Below are positions 8,928 through 18,020 of a stretch of 64,000 bases of DNA, in pieces. The DNA is taken from the NCBI RefSeq assembly GCF_000178855.1, contig NZ_ADVG01000001.1:868001-932000 (forward strand), written 5' to 3'. A program made the translations under genes and the position numbers. Within the stretch, counting starts at the first letter, position 1, and every line of letters starts with the position of its first letter. The stretch comes from Ktedonobacter racemifer DSM 44963. Its GTDB lineage: Bacteria; Chloroflexota; Ktedonobacteria; Ktedonobacterales; Ktedonobacteraceae. The notes under the pieces are model-generated. The model was not told where the DNA came from, made no database searches, and worked only from the letters and a program-made list of their open reading frames with translations.

Positions 8928-9068
8928 TCAGTCAGAGCGCCGGATCCGGTATCCTCCTCTTCGACCTAACGTAATCGCACGGAGTTGCTTCTCACGAATC
9001 CATTTCCGAACGGTACGTCGTCGAGTGACCGGAAGAAGCCTGCCCAACTGGAATAGCGGTGTAGACAT
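8928..9068 (-). CDS. Short excisionase-like helix-turn-helix protein
   Basis: A 46-codon frame reading MSTPLFQLGRLL…RRTVRKWIREKQLRAI…GGYRIRRSD. This resembles the MerR/excisionase (HTH_17) DNA-binding domain, in which a helix-turn-helix is followed by a beta wing ending GYRI. The product stops just after the wing, where relatives continue for a few residues, so it may be a truncated remnant. It diverges from the decayed tnpB that starts about 90 bases away. No clear ribosome-binding site was found. It could be a regulator of the element or a fragment of an older gene. Confidence 0.4.
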   Translation of the reverse strand: MSTPLFQLGRLLPVTRRRTVRKWIREKQLRAITLGRRGGYRIRRSD

Positions 9069-9153
9069 GTGAATGTGGAGAAAGACACGAGGGACGGGCA
9101 GCCGTCCCGTCTCTTTCTGAAGAGATATTCTGCATCGGAAGGCAAAGCACGTC

Positions 9154-10730
9154 ATGAAGCGAGCCCGCGACACCAACCTTTCTTCTCGAACTCCCTCTCC
9201 AGGTCGATTGGAGCCAGGAACGCCATGTACGTGCGCACCTGGAAGGTGCTCGGTGCCTCTACAACGCTCTGCTTGCTGAAGCCATGAAGCGGCTCCGGTG
9301 CATGCGCAATGATCCTGCTTGGAACAAGGCGCAGGCTCTCCCACGCTCGCACAAACAGAAACGCGCTCAGGCTTTTTCTGCCTTACGCACAAAATACCAC
9401 TTCTCAGAATATGAGATGCACGAGTATGCCACGTCTGCCCGTGTCTCCTGGATCGCTGATCACATCGATAGCACAATGGCTCAGACTCTCGCTACACGCG
9501 CCTATCAAGCTGCGAATCGGGTCTGCGTAGGCAAGGCCAAACGGGTGCGGTTTCGGAGTAAAGGCAGAGGCATCGATAGCGTGGAGGGCAAGCGCAACGA
9601 CGCCGGCATGCGCTTCGTGCTGGACCCCAATGCGGGAGACGGTGGCTTCCTGATCTGGAACCAAGAGGTCATTCCGGCGATCATCGACTGGCACGATCCC
9701 GTGATCCAGCATGGTATGCGCCACAAGATCAAATATGTCCGCCTGGTCCGCCGCAAGGCTTCCTCGCCCTCCGCTCAAGGGGCCGATCACGATGGCAACC
9801 GCTATGCGCGTCCAGCTCATCTTAGAGGGTCACGCACTCATCAAGAAAAAGCACGTGCAGACCGGAACCGACACGATTGGTCTGGATATCGGCCCCTCCA
9901 GCCTTGCCATTGTGCCGCGCGAGGGCAAAGCCGATCTGGTCACGTTCTGCGAGGAATTAACCCAGAACGCCCGAAAAAAGCGGCGCATCCAACGGAAAAT
10001 GGACCGGCAACGCCGTGCCAACAATCCAGAAAACTACGATGAGCAAGGCCGGGTGAAGTCGGGCAAACGCCTGCGTTGGAAGGAGAGCAAGCGGTACCAG
10101 GCGACCAGGAGACAACACGCCAATACTGAGCGCAGACTCGCCGCTCACCGCAAGAGTCTGCATGGTAATCTGGCTCATCGCATCGCTTCGGTGGGGAACA
10201 CGATCACCATAGAGAAAACATCGTTCAAAGGATGGCAGAAGCAGTATGGTCGGAGCATCGGACTTCGCGCACCAGGGATGTTTCTAGCGCATTTGACTCG
10301 CATAGTTGCAAAAACTGGCGGCACCCTGCACGAAGCCTCAGCCTACCAGACCAGACTCTCTCAGTACTGCCAGAAGTCGGGGCAGTATCACAAGAAGCCA
10401 AGATCAGAGCGCTGGCACCAATGTCCTTGCGGATTCGGGCCGGTGCAGCGTGATCTCTACTCGGCATTCTTGCTGGCCTACCTGGAACCGCAGCAAACAA
10501 TCCCCTCTCTCACCCAGCCTGTCTGGGAAGGTGCGGAGCCGCGCCTGCAAGCCGTGATGGAGGAACTTCAACAACGTGCGAATGAGGGGCAGCACTTGCC
10601 CCGAAGCATGGGCTTAGTGGCTCGACGCAAAAGCGGAGCTGCCCGTGCCGGAGCGCGTCGGCTGAAAAGTCCTGCCTATCTCCACCAAGAGCCGGTTTCT
10701 CCTTCGGGAGAGGCCGGAAACGGTGGGTGA
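9154..10730 (+). pseudogene. tnpB: Decayed TnpB (IS200/IS605-type) nuclease gene
   Basis: RNA-guided nuclease of the TnpB type, broken. The N-terminal part (FLLELPLQVDWSQERHVRAH onward) reads in one frame from 9161 with no start codon; an ATG at 9154 is in another frame. Near 9760-9800 the reading frame changes. The C-terminal part then carries RuvC-I (TIGLDIGPSSLAI), RuvC-II (NTITIEKTSFKGW) and RuvC-III (GPVQRDLYSAFL). The zinc ribbon is incomplete: one CPCG pair remains, and the first pair is reduced to a single cysteine. A Gly/Arg/Pro-rich tail of about 85 residues follows RuvC-III. At least two frameshifts make it inactive as it stands. No tnpA is nearby. Confidence 0.75.
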
Positions 10731-10822
10731 GGAACAGGAACCTCCGTGCATGTATGCCGGAGAGGCCTCAGAGGTGGTCACCTATGCATCCAGAGAGAAA
10801 TGCAAGTCAGGTTGAAAAGAAC

Positions 10823-10867
10823 AGAAGAGACAAAGCATCATCAAACCTATGCTTTGTCTCTTCTTTT
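10823..10867 (+). terminator. Rho-independent terminator
   Basis: A perfect 16-bp stem (10823-10838 with 10849-10864, AGAAGAGACAAAGCAT arm) with a 10-base loop is followed by TTTT. It lies downstream of the decayed tnpB. Confidence 0.8.
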
Positions 10868-11212
10868 ACGCACAACCTGATGTATTACAGTCATTGCAAC
10901 AATGGCAAGCGACATCGTATACCCAGGCTATTCATGGCTGCATCTCAGGTGCGTGGCCCAGTAGCGCGCGCGTCGCTCCCACTCCAGGCCATTCGGTCCT
11001 TCTTGGCTGTGTACGCCCCAGCGATAGGCAGCAATTCCTAAAAGCAAGAAAAAGAAGAAGACAAAAGCGGCATCCATAACGTTCTCATCCTTCTGCATGT
11101 CTCCATGCGCATATAAGAATTTACCCTTGTCATAAGTGTAATATAGTGGTAGTATCAAGTCAAGGAAACGTTTTTGATATCTACCATCGATAAAACCGAT
11201 AGGAAAACTAGC
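10868..11212. other. Intergenic region without a visible gene
   Basis: About 345 bases between the tnpB terminator and the LysR gene. Frames on the minus strand here are GC- or phenylalanine-rich and lack start signals. AATATAGTGGTAGTATC near 11140-11156 is a possible promoter element for the downstream regulator. Confidence 0.4.
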
Positions 11213-12160
11213 ATGGATGTACGCCAACTCACCACATTCCGCATGGTGGCGCATACGCTCAGCTTCAGCCGCACCGCCATCGCCCTTAACTATGTACAAT
11301 CAAGTGTCACAACACAGATTCAAGTCCTGGAAGAGGAACTGGGGGTCAAGCTCTTTGATCGCCTGGGGAAACGCGTGGCGCTTACTGAGGCAGGGAAGAA
11401 GCTGCTCCTCTATAGTGAGAAAATTCTGGGGCTGGTGGATGAGGCGCGAAGCGCGGTTATGGAGGATGGAGATCCAGTTGGATCCGTGACGATCAGCGCA
11501 CCTGAATCGCTCTGTACCTATCGCTTACCCGGAGTACTTCAGCAGTTTCGTGCCAGGTTCCCTCGCTCGCGCCTGATCTTTCGTCCAACATTGGATCAAC
11601 GCCAGAGCATCCACGAGGGGAGCATCGATGTTGCCTTTGTCCTTGAGGACCAGGTTCGCTCTAGCGCGCTTGAAAGCGAGCCGCTCGCAGAGGAAGCCCT
11701 GCTAATGCTGGTCTCACCCGATCATCCCCTGGCGATCAAACACTATGTAGAGACCGAGGATATCCGAGGCGAACAATTTCTCCTCACCGAGAAAGGATGC
11801 ACCTACCGCAATGTCTTTGAGCGCTCACTCCATGCTGCTGGCGTCGACGCCGTGACCGACCTGGAGTTTACCACTGTCGAGGCCATCAAGCAATGCGCGA
11901 TAGCAGGCATGGGCATCGCCTTTCTGCCGTCGCTCGTGGTCGAGACAGAGATCGCCCAGGGGAAGCTCATCGCCCTCCAGTGGGGCAAGCAGCACTTTCA
12001 GGTGCTAACACAGATGCTCTGGCATAAAGAGAAATGGCTCTCGCCTGCCATTCAATCCTTCCTCAACGTTGCGCGAGAAGTCCTACAAGAGCCGATTTCT
12101 CCACCTGGTGGTCTCACCATCGCATCGAAAAAAAGTAAAATACTCTCAAGAAATTTTTAG
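11213..12160 (+). CDS. LysR family transcriptional regulator
   Basis: A 315-residue LysR-type regulator. The N-terminal winged helix (residues 1-60) reads MDVRQLTTFRMVAHTLSFSR…SVTTQIQVLEEELGVKLFDR, the classic LysR pattern, followed by TEAGKKLL and the linker helix. The substrate-binding domain occupies about 90-295 and includes TTVEAIKQCAIAGMGIAFLP. I chose the ATG at 11213 (AGGA nine bases upstream) because the first conserved residue follows directly; an upstream frame adds 13 unconserved residues. LysR genes usually diverge from their target, but here the upstream neighbour is a decayed IS, so its target is unclear. Confidence 0.9.
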   Translation: MDVRQLTTFRMVAHTLSFSRTAIALNYVQSSVTTQIQVLEEELGVKLFDRLGKRVALTEAGKKLLLYSEKILGLVDEARSAVMEDGDPVGSVTISAPESLCTYRLPGVLQQFRARFPRSRLIFRPTLDQRQSIHEGSIDVAFVLEDQVRSSALESEPLAEEALLMLVSPDHPLAIKHYVETEDIRGEQFLLTEKGCTYRNVFERSLHAAGVDAVTDLEFTTVEAIKQCAIAGMGIAFLPSLVVETEIAQGKLIALQWGKQHFQVLTQMLWHKEKWLSPAIQSFLNVAREVLQEPISPPGGLTIASKKSKILSRNF

Positions 12161-12258
12161 GCATATTCCCTGGTCTCACTCTATTCCTTTAAATTAGGGA
12201 TATGCTATACTAGCGTCGCAGGTCCCAAATTGATCGTGATCGTATTGAAGAAAGGCCG

Positions 12259-13254
12259 ATGGCACGCATGACCACAGCCTATAAACCCGGCACGCGTATT
12301 GATCATTATGAAATTATTCGCATGCTGGGTCATGGTGGGATGAACCGGGTCTATCTCGCGCGTGATCTCTCCGATCAGCGTGACGTGGTTCTTAAATTTC
12401 CTAGTGAAGATCTCATTGGCAATGTCGCGGTCTTTGAGCGCTATCGACGCGAGGCAGAGATCGGGAACCGGCTGCATCATCCCTCAGTACAGGAACTGCT
12501 CAATACAGATGAGAAACGTTCACAAGAGTATCTCGTTGTGGAGTACATCAAAGGGCAGACGCTGCGCTTGCTACTGGAGGATCAAGAGGGCAAACCAATG
12601 CCAACCAGCCAGGCGCTTCACATCACGCTCCAACTCTGCGATGCACTTGCCTACTGCCATGAGCAAGGTGTCTTTCACCGGGATATTAAGCCTGAGAATG
12701 TCATGGTCACAGACGATGGAGACATCAAAATTATTGATTTTGGTATCGCCTTACTCGAGGGGGCGCGCCGTGTGACCTGGCGAGGACTCTCCGGAACCGT
12801 AGGCACGCCCGATTACATGTCACCCGAACAACTCAAAGGCGAGCGTGGCACCGCCAGTTCTGATATTTACGCGATTGGCATCATGCTCTACGAAATGCTT
12901 TGCGGCCATACACCTTTTGAGGGAGAGAATGTCTTCGCCATCATCAACCAACACGTCTCGCAGGATCCTCCCTCACTGCTTCTCGCGAATCCGGACCTTT
13001 CACCCGCTCTGGCAACGGTGGTCATGCGCGCTATTCGCCGTGATCCGGAGAAGCGCTACAAATCGATACGCGATTTCTATCATGATCTGCGCAACTTTGA
13101 AGAGGTTCAGCCAGTACCTTATGAGCCAGAGGCTCCCAAACTCAACCAGTCCAGCCGGACCGCGCTTACCGCGACACTGATCATTCTCGCCATCTTTGTG
13201 GTAATCATCGCGCTTGGTTTCCTTGTACAATTTGTACATAATGCCCAGCATTGA
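12259..13254 (+). CDS. PknB-type Ser/Thr protein kinase with C-terminal membrane anchor
   Basis: A 331-residue Hanks-type kinase. The glycine-rich loop is GHGGMNRVY (24-32), the ATP-binding lysine is in VVLKF (46), and the catalytic loop is HRDIKPEN (140-147). DFG is at 160-162, the activation segment is GTPDYMSPEQL, and a single transmembrane helix lies at about 303-323. Asn replaces the usual Gly in the glycine loop (GGMGxVY in most relatives). No extracellular sensor follows the helix; only about eight residues remain, so sensing must be intracellular or through a partner. A PPP-type phosphatase gene follows on the same strand, suggesting an antagonistic pair, although a long palindrome separates the two. 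Confidence 0.9.
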   Translation: MARMTTAYKPGTRIDHYEIIRMLGHGGMNRVYLARDLSDQRDVVLKFPSEDLIGNVAVFERYRREAEIGNRLHHPSVQELLNTDEKRSQEYLVVEYIKGQTLRLLLEDQEGKPMPTSQALHITLQLCDALAYCHEQGVFHRDIKPENVMVTDDGDIKIIDFGIALLEGARRVTWRGLSGTVGTPDYMSPEQLKGERGTASSDIYAIGIMLYEMLCGHTPFEGENVFAIINQHVSQDPPSLLLANPDLSPALATVVMRAIRRDPEKRYKSIRDFYHDLRNFEEVQPVPYEPEAPKLNQSSRTALTATLIILAIFVVIIALGFLVQFVHNAQH

Positions 13255-13266
13255 CTGCTCGCGCCT

Positions 13267-13331
13267 GGGCAGTGGGTATGGGTAAGTGCTGGCGACCAAT
13301 GGTCGCCAGCACTTACCCATACCCACTGCCC
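13267..13331. repeat. Perfect 32-bp-arm palindrome between kinase and phosphatase genes
   Basis: Arms 13267-13298 and 13300-13331 are perfectly complementary with a single-base centre. No T-run follows. It probably forms a strong cruciform or RNA hairpin limiting read-through from the kinase gene into the phosphatase gene. Its sequence is unrelated to the other long palindromes in the window. Confidence 0.8.
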
Positions 13332-13371
13332 CACATAATTCACACAAGGATTGACTATTTCAATAAATTCT

Positions 13372-14163
13372 ATGACAACGAATACTGCTTCAGCGCCGGT
13401 CTATGTTATAGGCGACATTCATGGACAACTCAAGCCGCTGCTTAAACTGCTACATGCGACACAATTAATTGATGAACATCACGCCTGGTGTGGAGGGAAT
13501 GCGATCCTCTGGTTTATGGGCGATTTTGTGGACCGAGGCCCCCAGGGCGTTGAGGTACTGGACCTCGTGATGCGCCTTCAGGGCGAGGCCACTGCCGTGG
13601 GCGGCACCGTGGCCTCCTTACTGGGCAATCATGAGATGCTCTTGCTAGCAGCCTACCGCTTCGGCAGACGCTCAACCGGACTAGGAAGCACCTTTCTCAC
13701 ACGCTGGAAACGCAATGGTGGCAATCAGAAAGATATCGCCAGCTTAACCCTAAGCCATCTCGACTGGATGGCACACCTGCCTGCCATGGCCCTGGTGGGC
13801 GAGACCTTGCTGCTACATGCCGACGCACCGCTCTACCTTAAATGTGGGCGCACCATCGACGAGGTCAACACTACCTTTCGTAAGCTATTAAGTCACAGCG
13901 ATGCCCTGGCCTGGGAGGAAATGTTGGAAGACTTCGCCAGGCGTGGCGCCTTTCTCCATGCACAGCACGGCGAGGAGTTCGCGCGCCGCCTCTTAGGCAT
14001 CTATGGTGGCAAGCAACTCCTCCATGGTCATACGCCAATTCACCTTATGCTTGGCTGCTCTCCTAAAAAAGTTGAGCATCCCTGGATCTACGCAAGTGGC
14101 TGCTGCATCAATGTTGATGGCGGCCTCTATTTTGGCGGACACGGCTTTGTACACCAACTCTGA
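13372..14163 (+). CDS. PPP-family metallophosphatase (Ser/Thr phosphatase-like)
   Basis: Binuclear metal phosphoesterase. The PPP signatures appear in order: GDIHGQ (near 18), GDFVDRGPQG (near 53), GNHEML (near 90) and HGHTPIH near 222. The last supplies a metal-binding histidine. The length of 263 residues fits small bacterial PPP phosphatases that dephosphorylate proteins or Ap4A. It directly follows the kinase gene, which makes a protein phosphatase role attractive but unproven. The start is uncertain: ACAAGGA (13344-13350) abuts a TTG at 13351 and lies 21 bases before the ATG at 13372. Confidence 0.85.
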   Translation: MTTNTASAPVYVIGDIHGQLKPLLKLLHATQLIDEHHAWCGGNAILWFMGDFVDRGPQGVEVLDLVMRLQGEATAVGGTVASLLGNHEMLLLAAYRFGRRSTGLGSTFLTRWKRNGGNQKDIASLTLSHLDWMAHLPAMALVGETLLLHADAPLYLKCGRTIDEVNTTFRKLLSHSDALAWEEMLEDFARRGAFLHAQHGEEFARRLLGIYGGKQLLHGHTPIHLMLGCSPKKVEHPWIYASGCCINVDGGLYFGGHGFVHQL

Positions 14164-14403
14164 TAGGCGCCAACATCCTGGCCCGCGCAGCCATAGAAGC
14201 GGGCCAATCCCCTCTTTTCCTGACTTTTTGCCCCTCTGTACAAATTGACTATTTCACTGCGCTGTGAGACTCAAAGTTCGCGCAAAGAAGGATTAGCACT
14301 CCTCAAAGGACGCTCAAGGAAAGCGTAACCTTTGTGCATCTTACACAAAAATCACGCTTAAATTTTTCTGTTTTACACATAGCATCTCTGCCAGAAAATT
14401 CAT

Positions 14404-14600
14404 ATACTTTGCTCTAAGAGATATGATCTTATTCCGAAACCCAGCGTCACTTGCGTGACTAGCGCTTCGCGCTCAGGGTTTTCGGAGAAGAAGATTTGGA
14501 ACAGGTACGCAACGGACGCGAACCTCTCTCCAGGTGAGCAAAGACGACCCCTCTCCATGGTAATGACGCCATATGCACGGTTCAAACCAGTTTAAGAAGG
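14404..14600 (+). promoter_or_regulatory. Structured 5' leader upstream of APC permease, candidate cis-regulatory RNA
   Basis: Within the 446-base gap before the permease, a stem formed by 14434-14442 (CCGAAACCC) and 14476-14485 (GGGTTTTCGG) encloses two perfect hairpins: 14446-14459 (GTCAC/GTGAC) and 14461-14473 (AGCGC/GCGCT). A purine-rich linker and pyrimidine-rich segments (CCTCTCTCC, CCCCTCTCC) follow before the ribosome-binding site. The three-way architecture next to a transporter gene suggests a riboswitch or attenuator. I could not match it to a known riboswitch consensus. Confidence 0.45.
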
Positions 14601-14609
14601 GAGTCTGAC

Positions 14610-16190
14610 ATGGCAGCTCAAAACCCAAGCGAAGTCAAAATGGTACCTACCCTTGGTCTCACCGGTGTCACGATCAATGCCATGGCGCTTATCGCGCCTG
14701 GAGCCTTCCTCTGGACCACCTATCAGTTGCAAGCCAATCCCTCCTCCGCAATGAACATGTGGGCCGCAGTCTTCATTGCAACTGCGATTGCCTTGCTCAC
14801 AGCCGTCGCTTACTCAGCGCTGGCGAACCGTTATCCTGAAGCGGGTGCTGGTAGCTCGTATTATTTTGCTGAAGCCTCGGTGCTGCATAAAGAAGAGCAT
14901 CGGCACTTCAAGTTCGCGCGCATGAGCAAGTTCCTGGTTGGCTGGGCCTCTCACCTGTATTACTGGATCTACCCAGGCGTGATGGTGGCCTTTATGGGCC
15001 TGCTTATCACCTACATTATCCAGACGTTTTATCCCGACTTTGGCGCCCCCTGGCAAGAGGTACTGGTCTGCGTGGTCTTCGCCGGGATCGTCGGCGCCAT
15101 CGCCTATGTTGGCGTGACTGGTTCGACGCTGGCAAATATCGTTATCAACGCGATTCAGATTATCGCCCTTGTCACCTTCTCTGTACTTGCCATCATCTAT
15201 CGTGCTCAGCATCCCGCGGTACATTATCTGCACACCAGCGCTCTGAGCGTGATTATGCCACATGACCTCTCAGGTCTTATTCAGCAATCCACTATCGCCA
15301 TCTTGCTGGTTGTCGGCTTTGAATCGGCGACGGCACTGGCCGCCGAGTCCAAGAATCCTGGGCGTGATATTCCACGTGGCGTCCTGCTCTCCCTGGTTAT
15401 CCAGGCTGTTGTCTTCTACTTCCTGGAATACTTCGCCGCGAACTACTTTATCAACACGGGCTACCATGCTGCTGGCAAGACTGGTTTTGACGCCGCGTTC
15501 GCCTCTGGGGCACCCATTGGGGACATGGCGAAAATCATTGGTGACCAGATGCTCGGTGGCAATGGCTTGGCTTTCGCAGTGATCCTGGCCGCTACAGTTG
15601 TTATCGCGCTCATCGGTACCGCGCTCTCCTGTCTCAACACAGGCGTTCGCGTAACCTATGCAATGGGAAAAGATACAGAGCTTCCCCTGGTCTTCGGCTT
15701 TCTACATGGCAAATATCGCACACCACATGTCGGTGTAATTGTGCTCTCCGTGATCTCAGCCATCATTGGCAGCTACGGCGTGCTCAACATCGATAATCTC
15801 ACTCAGGTAACACTCATTTCAAATATCGGCACGTTCATACTTTATGGCCTGACCTGCCTCATCTGCATCGTCGCCTTTGCCGGTGTCGTGGGACGGAATT
15901 TCCTTACAACGTTCATCTTCCCAGGGCTGGGAGCCTTGCTCAATATCGCGATGCTGATCGGAGTGCTCTACTTCGCCATCGCTGGTGGTGGTACTACGCA
16001 GACAGACACGATTATTGCAGGTGTCTTCTCACTCCTCTGGCTGGTTGTTGGCTTCGCCTATCTCTACATTCGCAAGCTCGTCAAAGGTATTCCCATCCTC
16101 TATCCAGAGGATCACAAGGCGAGCTTTGGTAGCGACAGTGATGTTGTACTCGAAGCTGGTAGTGATAGTGCGCTAACAAGCGGCGACTAA
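14610..16190 (+). CDS. APC-superfamily amino acid permease
   Basis: A 526-residue polytopic inner-membrane transporter with about twelve hydrophobic segments. It has the APC fold hallmarks: LTGVTINAMALIAPGAF in TM1 near residue 14, a TM3 region with YYFAEASV, FESATALAAESKNPGRDIPRG near 240-260 (the conserved loop after TM6), and CLNTGVRVTYAMGKD. It probably imports an amino acid or amine by proton or cation coupling; the substrate is not predictable. AAGGGAG at 14596-14602 supports the ATG. The structured leader upstream may regulate it. The C-terminal 25 residues are hydrophilic and acidic. Confidence 0.88.
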   Translation: MAAQNPSEVKMVPTLGLTGVTINAMALIAPGAFLWTTYQLQANPSSAMNMWAAVFIATAIALLTAVAYSALANRYPEAGAGSSYYFAEASVLHKEEHRHFKFARMSKFLVGWASHLYYWIYPGVMVAFMGLLITYIIQTFYPDFGAPWQEVLVCVVFAGIVGAIAYVGVTGSTLANIVINAIQIIALVTFSVLAIIYRAQHPAVHYLHTSALSVIMPHDLSGLIQQSTIAILLVVGFESATALAAESKNPGRDIPRGVLLSLVIQAVVFYFLEYFAANYFINTGYHAAGKTGFDAAFASGAPIGDMAKIIGDQMLGGNGLAFAVILAATVVIALIGTALSCLNTGVRVTYAMGKDTELPLVFGFLHGKYRTPHVGVIVLSVISAIIGSYGVLNIDNLTQVTLISNIGTFILYGLTCLICIVAFAGVVGRNFLTTFIFPGLGALLNIAMLIGVLYFAIAGGGTTQTDTIIAGVFSLLWLVVGFAYLYIRKLVKGIPILYPEDHKASFGSDSDVVLEAGSDSALTSGD

Positions 16191-16211
16191 TAGCTTTCGA
16201 TGCCGTTCGTA

Positions 16212-16252
16212 TACCCCTTCGACCCATTATGTATAAAGGGATCGAAGGGGTA
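16212..16252 (+). terminator. Hairpin downstream of permease
   Basis: TACCCCTTCGACCC (16212-16225) pairs with 16238-16252 with one bulged base and a 12-base loop. No T-run follows, so it may be a processing or stability hairpin rather than an intrinsic terminator. Confidence 0.5.
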
Positions 16253-16303
16253 GCGGTCATAATATACAAGGTAAGGACGCGCCTAGAGATGTAAGGAAAC
16301 ATC

Positions 16304-17131
16304 ATGGGACCAAAACATCAGCGAGCCTTATTCTGCATCGCAGAACGAGTCATGACGAGCAAGCGTAAACATGTACAGACGATTCGCCAACTCGCTGGTA
16401 CGGAAGAATACTATCTCTTGATTATCCGTGAAATAGATCGCCTTGAGGGACAATTATGCAAAACACGCTCGCTCCAGGCACAGGCCACGCTAACGCTACT
16501 TGAATGGCTTACGACCCTGCACTATTTCAACTGGCATTGCGCCTACTGCCAGGAGCGACCTTTCCAGGTCATGAGTCACATTATTTCACTGCCACAAGGA
16601 GGAGGAACAACTGTTGAGAATTGCGTCCCGGCCTGCTATCGCTGTGGACGCTCTGGCAGAAACAAAAAGACCAATACGCTTGTAATCGGCAACCTGATGC
16701 AGTTAAAGACTAAAATGCAAGCAATAAAGGAGCAAGCGCAGTTAACGATGAAACAACTCAATCTCTCACTACTCCCAGATAAATATGCTGTGTGTCAGTT
16801 CCACCCTGATAAACATATCCCTTACTGGGCTCTGCTCGGCGATTTTGTCTCCCTGACACGTACACCCGAAGAGCTCTCTATCGTCTGCCAGGAGGATAAT
16901 GTTCCTGGCGATATTGAAGCGGAGCGCGGGTGGCGCTGTGTTCAGGTACGCGGGGCCTTTGATTTCTCGATCGCGGGCGTCAATGCCTCACTCGCAATTC
17001 CCCTGGCAGAGGCCTACATCAGTGTCCTGGCCATCGCAACGTATGCGACTGATTACCTGCTGGTCAAAGAGGAGAACGTGGAACGCGCCTTGCAGGTGCT
17101 AGAACAGGCTGGACATATCATCGAGCGCTAG
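16304..17131 (+). CDS. HNH-like zinc domain fused to an ACT domain
   Basis: A 275-residue two-domain protein. Residues about 70-125 form an HNH/zinc-finger-like core: WHCAYCQERPF, then SHIISLPQGGGTTVENCVPACYRCG and RNKKTN, with two CxxC pairs and a histidine in place of the DH motif. Residues about 190-272 match the CASTOR-type ACT domain (EELSIVCQ, ERGWRCVQVRGAFDFS, YISVLAIATYATDYLLVKEEN), a small-ligand sensor often binding amino acids. GTAAGGA eight bases upstream supports the ATG at 16304. The upstream permease on the same strand makes amino acid sensing a plausible theme. Whether the HNH part cuts DNA is doubtful, because the usual second catalytic His/Asn is not evident. Confidence 0.7.
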   Translation: MGPKHQRALFCIAERVMTSKRKHVQTIRQLAGTEEYYLLIIREIDRLEGQLCKTRSLQAQATLTLLEWLTTLHYFNWHCAYCQERPFQVMSHIISLPQGGGTTVENCVPACYRCGRSGRNKKTNTLVIGNLMQLKTKMQAIKEQAQLTMKQLNLSLLPDKYAVCQFHPDKHIPYWALLGDFVSLTRTPEELSIVCQEDNVPGDIEAERGWRCVQVRGAFDFSIAGVNASLAIPLAEAYISVLAIATYATDYLLVKEENVERALQVLEQAGHIIER

Positions 17132-17195
17132 CTTTGGATTACGTATCCTGGCAAGCATACTTCGCTACCCTTCTAGAAACGAGAACCGAAAATCT

Positions 17196-17426
17196 ATGGA
17201 TGTGCTGACGATCTTTGGGGCATGCGCCGTGGGCGTCATGCTACTTTCTTATGCCTTCGAACATCGCGCTGCTTACTGGGTTCTGATCTTTGCCTGTGCC
17301 TGTGCGGCCTCCTCGCTCTACGGCTGGCTGGCTGGCACCTGGCCATTTGGCGTGGTGGAGGGCATCTGGGCCATAGTCGCCTTTCGCCGCTGGTGGAACC
17401 GCAAAAGGAACACACACACCTCCTGA
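17196..17426 (+). CDS. Small membrane protein
   Basis: A 76-residue protein with two to three hydrophobic segments (LTIFGACAVGVMLLSYAF, AAYWVLIFACACAASSLYGW, VVEGIWAIVAF) and a basic C-terminal end (RRWWNRKRN), which would lie in the cytoplasm. It resembles short inner-membrane proteins seen near transporters, but no family is recognised with certainty. It is 64 bases downstream of the HNH-ACT gene on the same strand. The ribosome-binding site is weak. Confidence 0.6.
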   Translation: MDVLTIFGACAVGVMLLSYAFEHRAAYWVLIFACACAASSLYGWLAGTWPFGVVEGIWAIVAFRRWWNRKRNTHTS

Positions 17427-17475
17427 AGCCATTCCTCTACTGCTCAATATCATGCATTGGGGCTCCAACAAAACG

Positions 17476-17575
17476 TGTAGGGTCCATGCTTGCATGGACT
17501 CGCCCGGCCCGCAGGCCGATACCCCGGCGCGGGAAGATCGCTGCGCTCGGAGGCCGAGCAAGCTCTGCCCCTACA
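17476..17575. repeat. Dispersed 'TGTAGGG' repeat, copy A
   Basis: A 100-bp segment beginning TGTAGGGTCCATGCTTGCAT and ending GCCCCTACA. The ends are inverted (TGTAGGG / CCCTACA), and two further copies of the same design lie at 19695-19780 and 61043-61129. The interior is GC-rich and differs between copies. It has the form of a small non-autonomous element or a structured repeat. Confidence 0.65.
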
Positions 17576-18020
17576 ACCTCTCTAATTCCGTTCTCCCCTG
17601 GACTTAGTAAACACACCACCTAAGTAACCTTGTTCGCCATAATATGGACATTTTAAACAAATCGCCGCAGTATTTTCTAAAGAAGTTCTCAATAAAAAAT
17701 CCTTTATACTAAATTTAAGCTCAATAAAAAGGTCTTTTCTCTCAAGAAAAACTCACCAAAGTGTCTTTTTTTGTAAAAATTGCACAAAAACAGGCGAGCG
17801 ATTTGTGACAAGTTGTATCTAAGAATATAAATCAAAAGGCTCTATACTAATCCATAGAACCGATGCACATCAATGATGATATTTACAGACTCCCTCCCTG
17901 GTGGCAGCGCCCCCCACAGGCCTGCCCACAATTACTCAGCGCCGAGTACGTTCGCCATCTGCTCGCATTGAGCACATTTCTTACTCAAGTTGTCTTTCGC
18001 ACGAAAGGACTTATTGCAAG
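17576..18020. other. AT-rich leader region upstream of amt
   Basis: About 445 bases, AT-rich from 17630 to 17860, with no gene seen. It presumably carries the amt promoter. An in-frame extension of amt to 17901 lacks a ribosome-binding site and membrane character. Confidence 0.5.

Noticed and set aside
10928..11299. 123-codon frame opposite the LysR start
   Set aside because: It overlaps the regulator's coding and promoter region on the other strand and has phenylalanine-rich low-complexity stretches.
17901..18020. 40-residue N-terminal extension of the ammonium transporter
   Set aside because: Polar and unconserved, no ribosome-binding site; the ATG at 18021 has GAAAGGA upstream.
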